Origin: Thermogutta terrifontis
GTDB lineage: Bacteria > Planctomycetota > Planctomycetia > Pirellulales > Thermoguttaceae
Reading direction: 5' to 3'
Length of the DNA stretch: 64,000 nt
Assembly: GCF_002277955.1 (NCBI RefSeq)
Contig: NZ_CP018477.1
Coordinates: forward strand, 558,001-622,000
The notes below the pieces were generated by a model, which was given only the letters and a program-made list of their open reading frames with translations, was not told where the DNA came from and did no database searches. Shown here one piece after another: positions 45,959 to 53,505 of the stretch (positions are counted from its first letter, which is position 1; each line of letters begins with the position of its first letter). The translations under genes and the position numbers were made by a program.

Positions 45959-46554
45959 TCGCTTCGTTAAAAAACCTGGTCACTTCAAGCACGTTGTGGA
46001 CTCGTAACATGTCACCGAGCCACAACCATTTGCATGTTGGGTGAGCGTCTTCTTTCCAACGACTTCTGACTGCCGGTGTAAAATTCTCGGAGTGGCGGAC
46101 TCTTTGACCGATTGCAGCCACCACGCGTATTCGGTGCTCCATCGGGTGGTTTTAATTATCGACAAACTTTGCCTGGATTATAGCCCTTTCCCGGTATTCT
46201 CACAACTCCGCATCTGGATGGTGGATCCCCGTTTTGGTGGAGATCTGTGAGAGGTCAGAGGTTCGTAACGAGGGGTAGCGGCAATCCATGGATTGCGTCT
46301 CCTCAACACGAGCTGAACTGAACGGGCGGGACTCGGTCGGTGGAATGGATTGTCCGAGGTTGAAATATGGGCCTGACAAGCAGCTCTGGCCGGGCAGGTT
46401 GCACCGGCGAGTATGCCCCCGTCGAGGTCCGCATCCCATTCCACTGGCGTAGCTGAAAAGGGATGACGCCACCTGTGTCGTGCCGGCCGGTGGCGGATTG
46501 GGTCTGTGATTGGTTTGCGGTGGGCAGGCGATTTTTCCGTCAGAGAGCAGCAAA
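45959..46554. other. Intergenic region with a diverged palindrome
   Basis: This 596-bp region lies between ispF and the DUF488 gene. It contains GCAATCCATGGATTGC (46281-46296), a member of the AATTCATGAATT family in which both halves of the centre have changed, and a degenerate GGCCTGACAAGCAG element (about 46371-46390). No supported gene. Confidence 0.55.
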
Positions 46555-46956
46555 ATGAAAAAGTCAAGCAGCCGAGTTCCTTCCATCCGTGTGAAACGGG
46601 TGTACGATCCTGCCTCGCCAGACGATGGTTTTCGCGTTCTGGTCGATCGGCTCTGGCCCCGTGGGATCAGAAAGGAGCAGCTCGTTCTCGATCTATGGAT
46701 GAAGGATGTCGCACCGAGCGATGCGCTGCGCAAATGGTTCGGGCACGATCCTGCCAAATGGGAAGAGTTTGGGCGTCGCTATCGCGAAGAACTTCAACAA
46801 CGGCCCCAGCAATTGGACTTGCTCCTTTCCCACGCCTTGAGCTCTGGATTGACCCTCCTGTTCGCGGCTCACGATCGCGACCACAATCAAGCGGTTGTTC
46901 TGCGGGAAGTGCTCCTGGAACGCGCCAGGAGCGGTGAGAACCAGACCGGTCGTTAG
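46555..46956 (+). CDS. DUF488 family protein
   Basis: A 133-residue cytosolic protein of the DUF488 (YeaO-like) family; the function is unknown. Family segments are IRVKRVYDPASPDDGFRVLVDRLWPRGI, LWMKDVAPSDALRKWFGHDPAKWEEF and LTLLFAAHDRDHNQAVVLRE. The basic N-terminus (MKKSSSRVPS) is the usual start. Only a weak GAGAG precedes the ATG at 46555; earlier in-frame codons (46510) have no support. It is encoded on its own, 122 bases before the MFS gene in the same direction. Confidence 0.9.
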   Translation: MKKSSSRVPSIRVKRVYDPASPDDGFRVLVDRLWPRGIRKEQLVLDLWMKDVAPSDALRKWFGHDPAKWEEFGRRYREELQQRPQQLDLLLSHALSSGLTLLFAAHDRDHNQAVVLREVLLERARSGENQTGR

Positions 46957-47078
46957 ACCGTCTCGAAAGATGAAAGCAGCTACGGGCCCACGCGTTTTTT
47001 GTCCCCGAAGTCGTTTCCCGCGTTAGTTGACCGGTATACCGAGAACCCTTTTTCCGTTTGGGTGAAGAGGTACAGTCC

Positions 47079-48266
47079 ATGGAAACTGACCCAGCCAGTC
47101 GTCAGCTACGTCAGGCCATTCGGTTGGTTGTCCTGTTAGGACTGGTAAGTCTGCTCGCGGACGTCACCTACGAAGGTGCGCGGAGTGTCGTCGGGCCTTA
47201 TTTTCAGGTGCTCGGTGCCAGCGCTGCCGTGGTGGGTGTGGTCGCTGGGCTGGGAGAACTCGTCGGCTACGTGCTACGGTTGGGATCGGGTTACCTGGCG
47301 GACCGTACACGCCGCTACTGGATGCTGACCCTCATGGGATACGCGATCAACCTGCTGGCCGTCCCAGCGCTGGCTTTGACCAGTCGCTGGGAGGTGGCTG
47401 CCGCTCTGGTGGTCCTCGAAAGAACGGGCAAGGCGCTGCGGACTCCGGCCCGAGATGCCATCCTGTCTCACGCCACGGCAAGAATCGGACGAGGATGGGG
47501 CTTTGGACTCCATGAGGCCATGGATCAGATCGGCGCGATACTCGGGCCGATGGTCGTGGCGGGCATCCTGCTGGCGGGCGGATCGTTCCGTACGAGCTTC
47601 GCTGCGCTGGGGATTCCCGCGATCCTGGCCCTTCTGGTACTCGCGGTGGCCTGCGCGCTTTATCCCCGTCCCCAGGAACTCGAGTCCAAAGCTCCCGATC
47701 TTCGTATCAGGGGGTTTTCGGCGTCATTCTGGCTTTATATGATCGGGGCTGCCTGCGTGGCGGCAGGTTTTGTGGACTTTCCCCTGATTGCTTATCACTT
47801 CGAGAAAGTTCGCCTGTTGCCGGCCGGTTGGATTCCCATTTCCTATGCCCTTGCGATGGCAGTGGACGCGGTGGCGGCCCTTATCTTTGGACGGCTCTTT
47901 GATCGCATCGGGTTTCTGGCCGTCGCCATAGGGGTCCTGGCCTCGGCACTTTTTGCACCGCTTGTTTTTCTGAAGGGAACGGTCGGCGCGGCCGTTGGTC
48001 TGGCATTGTGGGGCATTGGCATGGGAGCCCAGGAGTCGATCATTCGCGCGGCCGTGGGGGCCATGGTGCCCTCCGAATGGCGCGGCAGGGCGTACGGGAT
48101 TTTCAATGCCGGCTATGGTCTGGCGTGGTTCGCTGGCAGTGCCTGCATGGGTGTGTTGTACGGTTTCTCGCTCCCGGTATTGGTGGCTTTCTCCGTGGGG
48201 GCACAACTCGCCTCGCTGCCGTTCTTCCTGCTTGTGATCCGCACTGTGAGGAAAGAATCAAGCTGA
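47079..48266 (+). CDS. Major facilitator superfamily transporter
   Basis: A 395-residue inner-membrane secondary transporter with about 11-12 membrane helices. The N-terminal half begins LRQAIRLVVLLGLVSLLADVTYEGARSVVGPYFQVLGA. The loop 2-3 signature is GYLADRTRRYW, and helices 4-5 include GKALRTPARDAILSHA and GFGLHEAMDQIGAILGPMV. The central loop is short, and the second half has LIFGRLFDRIGFLAVAIGVL, the repeated loop motif. The ADVTYEGARSV wording marks a subfamily of MFS proteins of unknown substrate. AAGAGG 8 bases before the ATG at 47079 supports that start. Confidence 0.92.
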   Translation: METDPASRQLRQAIRLVVLLGLVSLLADVTYEGARSVVGPYFQVLGASAAVVGVVAGLGELVGYVLRLGSGYLADRTRRYWMLTLMGYAINLLAVPALALTSRWEVAAALVVLERTGKALRTPARDAILSHATARIGRGWGFGLHEAMDQIGAILGPMVVAGILLAGGSFRTSFAALGIPAILALLVLAVACALYPRPQELESKAPDLRIRGFSASFWLYMIGAACVAAGFVDFPLIAYHFEKVRLLPAGWIPISYALAMAVDAVAALIFGRLFDRIGFLAVAIGVLASALFAPLVFLKGTVGAAVGLALWGIGMGAQESIIRAAVGAMVPSEWRGRAYGIFNAGYGLAWFAGSACMGVLYGFSLPVLVAFSVGAQLASLPFFLLVIRTVRKESS

Positions 48267-49011
48267 GTAGCCAGACGATCATTTAAGAGGGGATGACTGG
48301 GAGGGCAGATCACGCGCCGGCGCGGAACGGGCCGTATGGACCATAGCCGAACCGCATTCCGGTAGGGGCAATTCATGAATTGCCCCTACCAAAGCTTTTG
48401 ACGCTCACATATCCAGGCGTCGGAGGGACCTGTTCGTTAGGTCCGGTTTTTCCGGAGGGACGTGCTTGTCACGTCCACTTTTCAACCTTTGATAATCCAT
48501 CCCTGTTTGACCGGGCACGATAAGCGTGCCCCTCCGAGTCGTGTTTCGGAGGGACGTGCTTGTCACGTCCGCTTTTCGACGTTGGACAGTCCACTGCCTT
48601 TCGCCGGGGACTGAAGTCCCGCGCCGAAAGCGGGGCTAAAGCCCCGCACTCCATGGAGTGCGGCGATTCATCGCCGCTTTTTGGTGAAGGCTTTAGCCTT
48701 CACCACCTTGCCGTCGGTCCAAATGGAACAACGATGACCGATGGGGCCGATTCCCGAATCGCCGTGACGCCCCATGGACCGTGGCCGGACCGCATTCCGG
48801 TAGGGGCAATTCATGAATTGCCCCTACCAACAGATTGCGCCCGTGGTATCTCACACATCGCTGCAAAAGTAGGGAAGGGTCAAGCGCACGCCGCTTCGAG
48901 AATCCAGGTGACACTTACCCAAGAATCTCGAATAGATTTATCTTTCAGGCCAGCTTTTCAGCGACAGCAAAGTTATTCCGTTCCATTGCGATCAGGACGC
49001 AATTTCACTGA
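48267..49011. repeat. Palindromic repeat island downstream of the MFS gene
   Basis: No gene. A perfect 30-bp palindrome (GGTAGGGG arms around AATTCATGAATT) occurs at 48361-48390 and again at 48799-48828. Fixed-loop elements lie at about 48425-48445, 48455-48475 (GGACGTGCTTGTCACGTCC), 48511-48530 and 48551-48571. The five-palindrome cassette occupies 48607-48701, in the opposite orientation to the copy at 23.1 kb. The last ~180 bases before the Rrf2 stop are unique. Confidence 0.85.
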
Positions 49012-49449
49012 TCAGATGTAATACATCTGCGTGTCGAACTGTCGGGCGCGTTCGAGGAGTTCGGCAAAAGTGATCGAATAGAGCATGTCCCGCTCTTTTT
49101 TCTGGATCTCCTGCCATGCCTGGACGAGTGCCTTGACGGCGGGCGAATCGGGAGAGGAACTCACGGCAAAATTGACGTCCGGCTGCTTGTTACCCTCGAC
49201 GATGTCCATCACCTGGCCCAGCGTGATTTCAGTGGGGGGAACGGCCAGCCGGTAGCCTCCTGCCGCCCCTCGCGTGCTTGCCACCAAGCCAGCGGCTTTC
49301 AGTTGCAACATGATCTGCACGAGAAACCTTGAGGGAACGGCGTGACGCTCCGCGATTTTCCTTACCTGGACCGGCCCGCCGGATTCGTACCGGGATGCCA
49401 GTTCCAACATGGCCACACACGCATATTCCGTTTTCGCGGATATTTTCAT
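49012..49449 (-). CDS. Rrf2-family transcriptional regulator without iron-sulfur cysteines
   Basis: Winged-helix DNA-binding regulator of the Rrf2 family (145 residues). The DNA-binding part reads MKISAKTEYACVAMLELASRY, VRKIAERHAVPSRFLVQIMLQLKAAGLV and STRGAAGGYRLAVPPTEITLGQV, the family signature. The three cysteines that ligate the cluster in IscR/NsrR are absent; only Cys11 is present. That places it nearer CymR-type regulators, which sense cysteine metabolism through partner proteins. AGAGAGG 6 bases upstream supports the ATG at 49449. It lies 263 bases downstream of cysH on the same strand, and a palindrome inside the cysH promoter is a plausible target. Confidence 0.92.
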   Translation of the reverse strand: MKISAKTEYACVAMLELASRYESGGPVQVRKIAERHAVPSRFLVQIMLQLKAAGLVASTRGAAGGYRLAVPPTEITLGQVMDIVEGNKQPDVNFAVSSSPDSPAVKALVQAWQEIQKKERDMLYSITFAELLERARQFDTQMYYI

Positions 49450-49712
49450 ATCAACCTCTCTTGCACGAGAGAGCTTTCCCAATGGTTTTCACCAGCCAAT
49501 TGTTTACCGCATGTCCCTTTCCGCTGCCCCACTCTCCCAGCTACGCCTTCCTCGGTTCCCTGATCAGCCCGCGGCTCCAGGTTCGGTCCTGTGAATGATG
49601 GCCGCCGACGATGTCCTTTCGCACGTATTATCCTGCTACGCTGCTCATCGCTCGGACCGCCGTCCCATGGCCGCCGTGCCCCGCTGGATGCCTCTTAGGT
49701 TTCCCCGCCGCG

Positions 49713-50627
49713 TCACAGATTTCCGTAGGTTGTCGGCGGAGGTGGTGGCGGTTGATCGTCCGCCAGATGCAAGCCGCACTCCGTTTTGCCCGTGCCGCTC
49801 CAGCGTCCCGCACGTTCATCCTCGCCGAACAAAACTGGCCGAGTGCATGGCCAGCAACCAATGCTCGGATAACCCTGGTCGTGGAGGGGATTGTAAGGGA
49901 TCTCTTCCGCGAGAATTCTTTTCCACACGTCGTTCTTGGTCCACCGAGCAAGAGGGTTGATCTTTACCAGTCCGAATTTCTTGTCCCACCCCACGATGGG
50001 GGCGTTTGCCCGATGGGGACTCTGATCCCGCCGAATCCCGCTGATCCACGCCCGATAGCCGACCACCTTGCGCTTCAAAACCAGGACCTTTCTTTCGTAG
50101 CAGCACCGGTCAGGGTTGGTTTTGTAAACGGGCCCACCATTCTGCCGTTCGTATTCTTCCACGGACAACTCCGGCCGGGCAAATTCCACCTCGATTCCAT
50201 ACTTTTCAGCGATCCGATCCCGCAGCTCCAGTGTTTCCTTGAACTGATAACCGGTGTCCAGGTTGAACACGTGGACCCGGGGCTCGAGCCGGGCCAAGAT
50301 CGAGAGGATCACGCACCCTTCCGGGCCGAAGGCCGTGGCCATGGTTAACTTGGGAAAGAACGTATCAATGGCCCAGCGGAGGATGACCTCGGCTGGCGCT
50401 TCTTCCAGGATGGTGCTCACCTCCTGGAGCCGGCGGAGTTGGTCCTCCGTGGGGGAGAAGACCACCCCTTCTCCGGCCACGGGGGGAAAGTCGGATAAAT
50501 CCACTCGCCACGCCGGGCGCCAGGGATCTATTTCCGCCAAGTGGTTTTCTTTCGATCGCCATTCATCAGTAATTTTATCAACCATTTCAACCGCCGGGAT
50601 AGGTCGTCGAGTCGTTGTGTGAAGCAT
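49713..50627 (-). CDS. cysH: Phosphoadenylyl/adenylyl-sulfate reductase (CysH)
   Basis: Reduces activated sulfate (APS or PAPS) to sulfite in assimilatory sulfur metabolism. The 304-residue protein has the adenylyl-binding PP-motif-like region FPKLTMATAFGPEGCVIL, then VHVFNLDTGYQF, ISGIRRDQSPHRAN and NPLARWTKNDVW. Two cysteine pairs (DRCCYERK and GCWPC) form the [4Fe-4S] site seen in APS reductases. The catalytic ECGLH tail is present (GKTECGLHLADD) before a polyproline end. The ATG at 50627 follows AAGGGAGT by 9 bases; the ATG at 50585 and the GTG at 50735 are alternatives. The Cys4 pattern favours APS over PAPS as substrate. Confidence 0.93.
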   Translation of the reverse strand: MLHTTTRRPIPAVEMVDKITDEWRSKENHLAEIDPWRPAWRVDLSDFPPVAGEGVVFSPTEDQLRRLQEVSTILEEAPAEVILRWAIDTFFPKLTMATAFGPEGCVILSILARLEPRVHVFNLDTGYQFKETLELRDRIAEKYGIEVEFARPELSVEEYERQNGGPVYKTNPDRCCYERKVLVLKRKVVGYRAWISGIRRDQSPHRANAPIVGWDKKFGLVKINPLARWTKNDVWKRILAEEIPYNPLHDQGYPSIGCWPCTRPVLFGEDERAGRWSGTGKTECGLHLADDQPPPPPPTTYGNL

Positions 50628-50770
50628 TCGAGGGTTACTCCCTTGGTCGCGTTCGATGATCTGAAGGCTGGGAACGGTCCAGGGGACCTTTTTGCCCGCG
50701 CGCACCAGGGCGTATTTTGTCCACCGGTTGGACACAAAAATGGTCCGGTTTCGCCGACAGAATCACCGAT

Positions 50771-50799
50771 ATTATTACATTGTTGGTCAACAAAGTCAA
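50771..50799 (-). promoter_or_regulatory. cysH promoter with palindromic operator in the spacer
   Basis: On the minus strand TTGACT (50799-50794) and AATAAT (50776-50771) are spaced by exactly 17 bases; each matches 5 of 6 consensus positions. The spacer contains the perfect inverted repeat TTGTTGACCAACAA (50793-50780). A regulator bound there would cover the promoter. The neighbouring Rrf2 protein is the obvious candidate. The predicted transcript would have a leader of about 135 bases before cysH. Confidence 0.65.
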
Positions 50800-51105
50800 C
50801 TATTATCATTAATCTCATCGACCAGACACTGGTTCGGGCTGAAAAGTTCGCATCCGGTACGGCCGCGGAATTAGAAAGGGGGCCAGCTTTTCGAGAGAGT
50901 CTGGGATTGCGTACCCGACACATCTGCACTTCCTCTCGGCCGACGAGGACGAGGACGTCCCCACGGGCTGGCGCGGGCGCAGGGATTCAATCGGTAGGGA
51001 CCTGACGGTAGGGGCAATTCATGAATTGCGCCTACGGAGCCGCTTTTTTCCGCGTTGGATTAGCCACTTGGAACGGCGGCCTGTTGCCGACGCGATGATA
51101 TCCTG
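50800..51105. other. Intergenic region between the SHOCT protein gene and the cysH promoter
   Basis: It contains one AATTCATGAATT palindrome with GTAGG/CCTAC ends (51008-51035, one arm mismatched). Otherwise nothing I can name. Confidence 0.5.
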
Positions 51106-51621
51106 TCACACGAAGAATGGGATGGCCAGCGGATATTTGACCAGGCGACCCTGATTGGCCTGCCACGCCACGTAGAAAACGCACAGCACCACGGCGACGG
51201 CAAACCCGTACCAGAGCGGGAGCGATAGTGTAATCCCCAGCGGAATGAGGGAGACGATGAATCCCACCGCGGCGACGCACGCCCCGTAAATCAGATAAGA
51301 CATCACAAAATTGGCCGCGTTCTTGCCATGGGCATCCAGCTCAGGGAAGCGATCTTTTCCCAGTTGCCAGATAAGAAATGGCACCACAAGGGCAAACCCG
51401 GGAAGCGTGATGTTGAGGAGCAGCGACAGATGGAGAAGCATCGCCCAGAACCGACCGTCCTGGAGCCGTTCCCGTAATCGCCATCCGACGACAGGCGAAC
51501 TTCTTTGTTGGCCGGAAGAATCAGAAAGCAGCCGGGCCTTGGCTGCCGCAAACTCCTCGTCGGTCAGGGCTCCCGCCTCGTGAAGGCGATGAAGGCGTTC
51601 CAGTTCTTCCGCCAGTGTCAC
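51106..51621 (-). CDS. SHOCT-DUF4870 membrane protein
   Basis: A 171-residue protein with an N-terminal SHOCT motif (EELERLHRLHEAGALTDEEFAAAKARLL, residues 5-32), a short oligomerisation or localisation element. A DUF4870-like membrane domain follows with three or four apolar helices (FWAMLLHLSLLLNITLPGFALVVPFLIWQL, HGKNAANFVMSYLIYGACVAAVGF and LWYGFAVAVVLCVFYVAW). It starts at GTG 51621 with GGGAGG just upstream. The function is unknown. It follows the DUF4190-like gene by 42 bases on the same strand. Confidence 0.88.
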   Translation of the reverse strand: MTLAEELERLHRLHEAGALTDEEFAAAKARLLSDSSGQQRSSPVVGWRLRERLQDGRFWAMLLHLSLLLNITLPGFALVVPFLIWQLGKDRFPELDAHGKNAANFVMSYLIYGACVAAVGFIVSLIPLGITLSLPLWYGFAVAVVLCVFYVAWQANQGRLVKYPLAIPFFV

Positions 51622-51663
51622 AGCCCAACCTCCCGCAGTGCACGAGCCGAAGTGTCGTTCTCG

Positions 51664-52494
51664 TCACTCTTCGGGTGACGGCATCTCGCCGAGCGCCCGC
51701 GTCTTTTCTTTTTCCCTCTGCGCCTTTTCCCAGGCCTTTTGGAGATGTTCCAGGGCATGGGGCGGATTGTAACTGCTGATATCGCTGACGTACCAATCAG
51801 AAATCTTCGCGGTTCGCAGGGGATAGCGATTTAAAATGACTGTGACGAAGAACGTCCGCTTGACATTGTTGGTGTCAAAGTAGGTCACTGCGTAGCTTTG
51901 GGCAACCTTGATGAGCGTGTCCTCCCGCCAGACGCCTTCGTTGTCGAAAAACCTGATTTTGGTACGGGGATCTTTACCCAGCAGGATGATCGCGCGCACC
52001 TCCTTCCGCTCCAGAAACGCCTCGAGGTCCTTTCGGGCGGTACTGTCCGGGGGGTATTTTTCCCATAGATGCTCGTCCAGGGGAGCCCGATCGAAAGCCG
52101 ACCGACTGAGCTGATGCGCCTTGTGTGGCTGGTCGTGGAGGAGATAGTCAAAAAACAGCATGGCGAATTTCTGGGCCTCCTGATTGAGCAGGTAGCGCCG
52201 CAGCATCCAGTGAGACGGCCCTCCGACCAGGCAGAAGACGCTCAAACCCAGTCCGATCAGGGCGGCCGTCCTTCCGGTAAGCGGCGGCTCAAACTGATGA
52301 ATGCGGATCCAGGCCCAGAGACTCACAATGACACCGGCAAGGGCAACCACCCATAAAGCCGGCCCAAGGAAGGCACTCAGCGAGAGGACACCCAAAACCC
52401 AGGCCACCACGGCTGCCGCACTGAGAGGACGGTAGGCCGCCGCTTCTGGCACGACTGTGTCGGGCGGTGCCGCCCGTGCTGTTTCCTGGCTCAT
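51664..52494 (-). CDS. Membrane protein of unknown function, DUF4190-like N-terminus
   Basis: A 276-residue protein. The N-terminal ~110 residues hold three apolar segments (LSAAAVVAWVLGVLSLSAFLGPALWVVALAGVIVSLWAW and TAALIGLGLSVFCLVGGPSHW), similar to DUF4190-type small membrane domains. The remaining ~165 residues are soluble, contain FFDYLLHDQPHKAHQLSRSAFDRAPL and YDFTVT-like strands (SYAVTYFDTNNVKRTFFVTVILNRY), and resemble an NTF2-like fold, which is a guess. GGGAGCC precedes the ATG at 52494. No function can be assigned. Confidence 0.75.
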   Translation of the reverse strand: MSQETARAAPPDTVVPEAAAYRPLSAAAVVAWVLGVLSLSAFLGPALWVVALAGVIVSLWAWIRIHQFEPPLTGRTAALIGLGLSVFCLVGGPSHWMLRRYLLNQEAQKFAMLFFDYLLHDQPHKAHQLSRSAFDRAPLDEHLWEKYPPDSTARKDLEAFLERKEVRAIILLGKDPRTKIRFFDNEGVWREDTLIKVAQSYAVTYFDTNNVKRTFFVTVILNRYPLRTAKISDWYVSDISSYNPPHALEHLQKAWEKAQREKEKTRALGEMPSPEE

Positions 52495-52799
52495 ACGCTG
52501 GCTCCCACGCGATACGACAGATGAGGCCTGAATCCGCGCCGCGATTCCTTTGTTTCGGCCCACAACGGCCGGGGCACTCTTCCAAAAAAGCTATCCATGG
52601 CGGGTGGGACTGATGACCCTGGAACGACATTCAGTGGCGTCAAAAGACTTCTGCCACAGTCAATCTTCCCTCGACGCCGACGATTTCCACCCAATCCGGA
52701 CCGGGGATTGTTATTTTCCTAAATTACCCGGTTTCACAAGCCGCGCCGCGACCCTTTTCGATCTACGCTCGTCACGCTGCTTTGTTTTACTGGCCGACA
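52495..52799. other. Intergenic region upstream of the DUF4190-like gene
   Basis: A 305-bp region between cvpA and the DUF4190-like gene on the minus strand. I see no repeats, terminator or gene. The AT-rich stretch near 52708-52730 could hold a promoter. Confidence 0.35.
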
Positions 52800-53441
52800 C
52801 TATCTCGGCGGGGCCGATTCGGTGGTGAATCCTCCGCCGGAAGTCACCTGCTCTTCCAGCTTCTGGGCCCGTTCGTAATACGTCTGGAAAATATTCTTGG
52901 CCCCTGGGAAGGCGGCCACTGGCCCGCCGTAGCGAGCCGCTTCCGCTTCCGAAACGGACCGCGAGAGCGCTCCTTTGGAAAGATAACTGGCCACGCGGGC
53001 CCACTGAACGCCCAGCGGCGTGCCGTCCTCGCTAAGAATCGGCGTCATAAATGGTTTGGTACCGAGCGGAGCGAGATGGAGGGAAAAATTGAACAACCAG
53101 CACATGAGGATGCCGGTGAAGAGACCCATTACCACCGCCCCTGCCTGGTTGAGATAGAGATTGAATCGCACCTTCACGCGGGACAAGAATGCCGTCGCGA
53201 TATGAAGAATGATCATCGACACAGAAAAGACCAGCCAGAATGCCAGAAAGTCGTAAAAGTATGTGAGGTTCGGGCCGATCATGTCCTCCATCATTCTGGC
53301 GGCTGGCTCGAAGAAATTCGTGGCCAGGATACCCGCCATCAAGATGTTGACGAATCGGATGAAGGCACTCCACAGCCCCTCGCGAAAGATGAAGCCCACG
53401 CACGCGCCAACGATGACGATCCACAACAGGTAGACCAGCAT
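52800..53441 (-). CDS. CvpA-family membrane protein
   Basis: A 213-residue protein of the CvpA family, inner-membrane proteins linked to colicin V production and envelope integrity. Four apolar helices are visible: MLVYLLWIVIVGACVGFIF, AFIRFVNILMAGILATNFF, FLAFWLVFSVSMIILHIATAFL and AGAVVMGLFTGILMCWLFNFSLH. A soluble C-terminal tail of ~90 residues with a short coiled segment follows. AGGAGAA stands 7 bases upstream of the ATG at 53441. It is the third gene after pilT and the GspE-like gene, 64 bases downstream of the latter. Confidence 0.85.
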   Translation of the reverse strand: MLVYLLWIVIVGACVGFIFREGLWSAFIRFVNILMAGILATNFFEPAARMMEDMIGPNLTYFYDFLAFWLVFSVSMIILHIATAFLSRVKVRFNLYLNQAGAVVMGLFTGILMCWLFNFSLHLAPLGTKPFMTPILSEDGTPLGVQWARVASYLSKGALSRSVSEAEAARYGGPVAAFPGAKNIFQTYYERAQKLEEQVTSGGGFTTESAPPR

Positions 53442-53505
53442 GAGTATGTTCTCCTGTCTTTATTCGCTGTGAGCTGACCGCAACGGCCTCTCGGAGCTGT
53501 AATTC

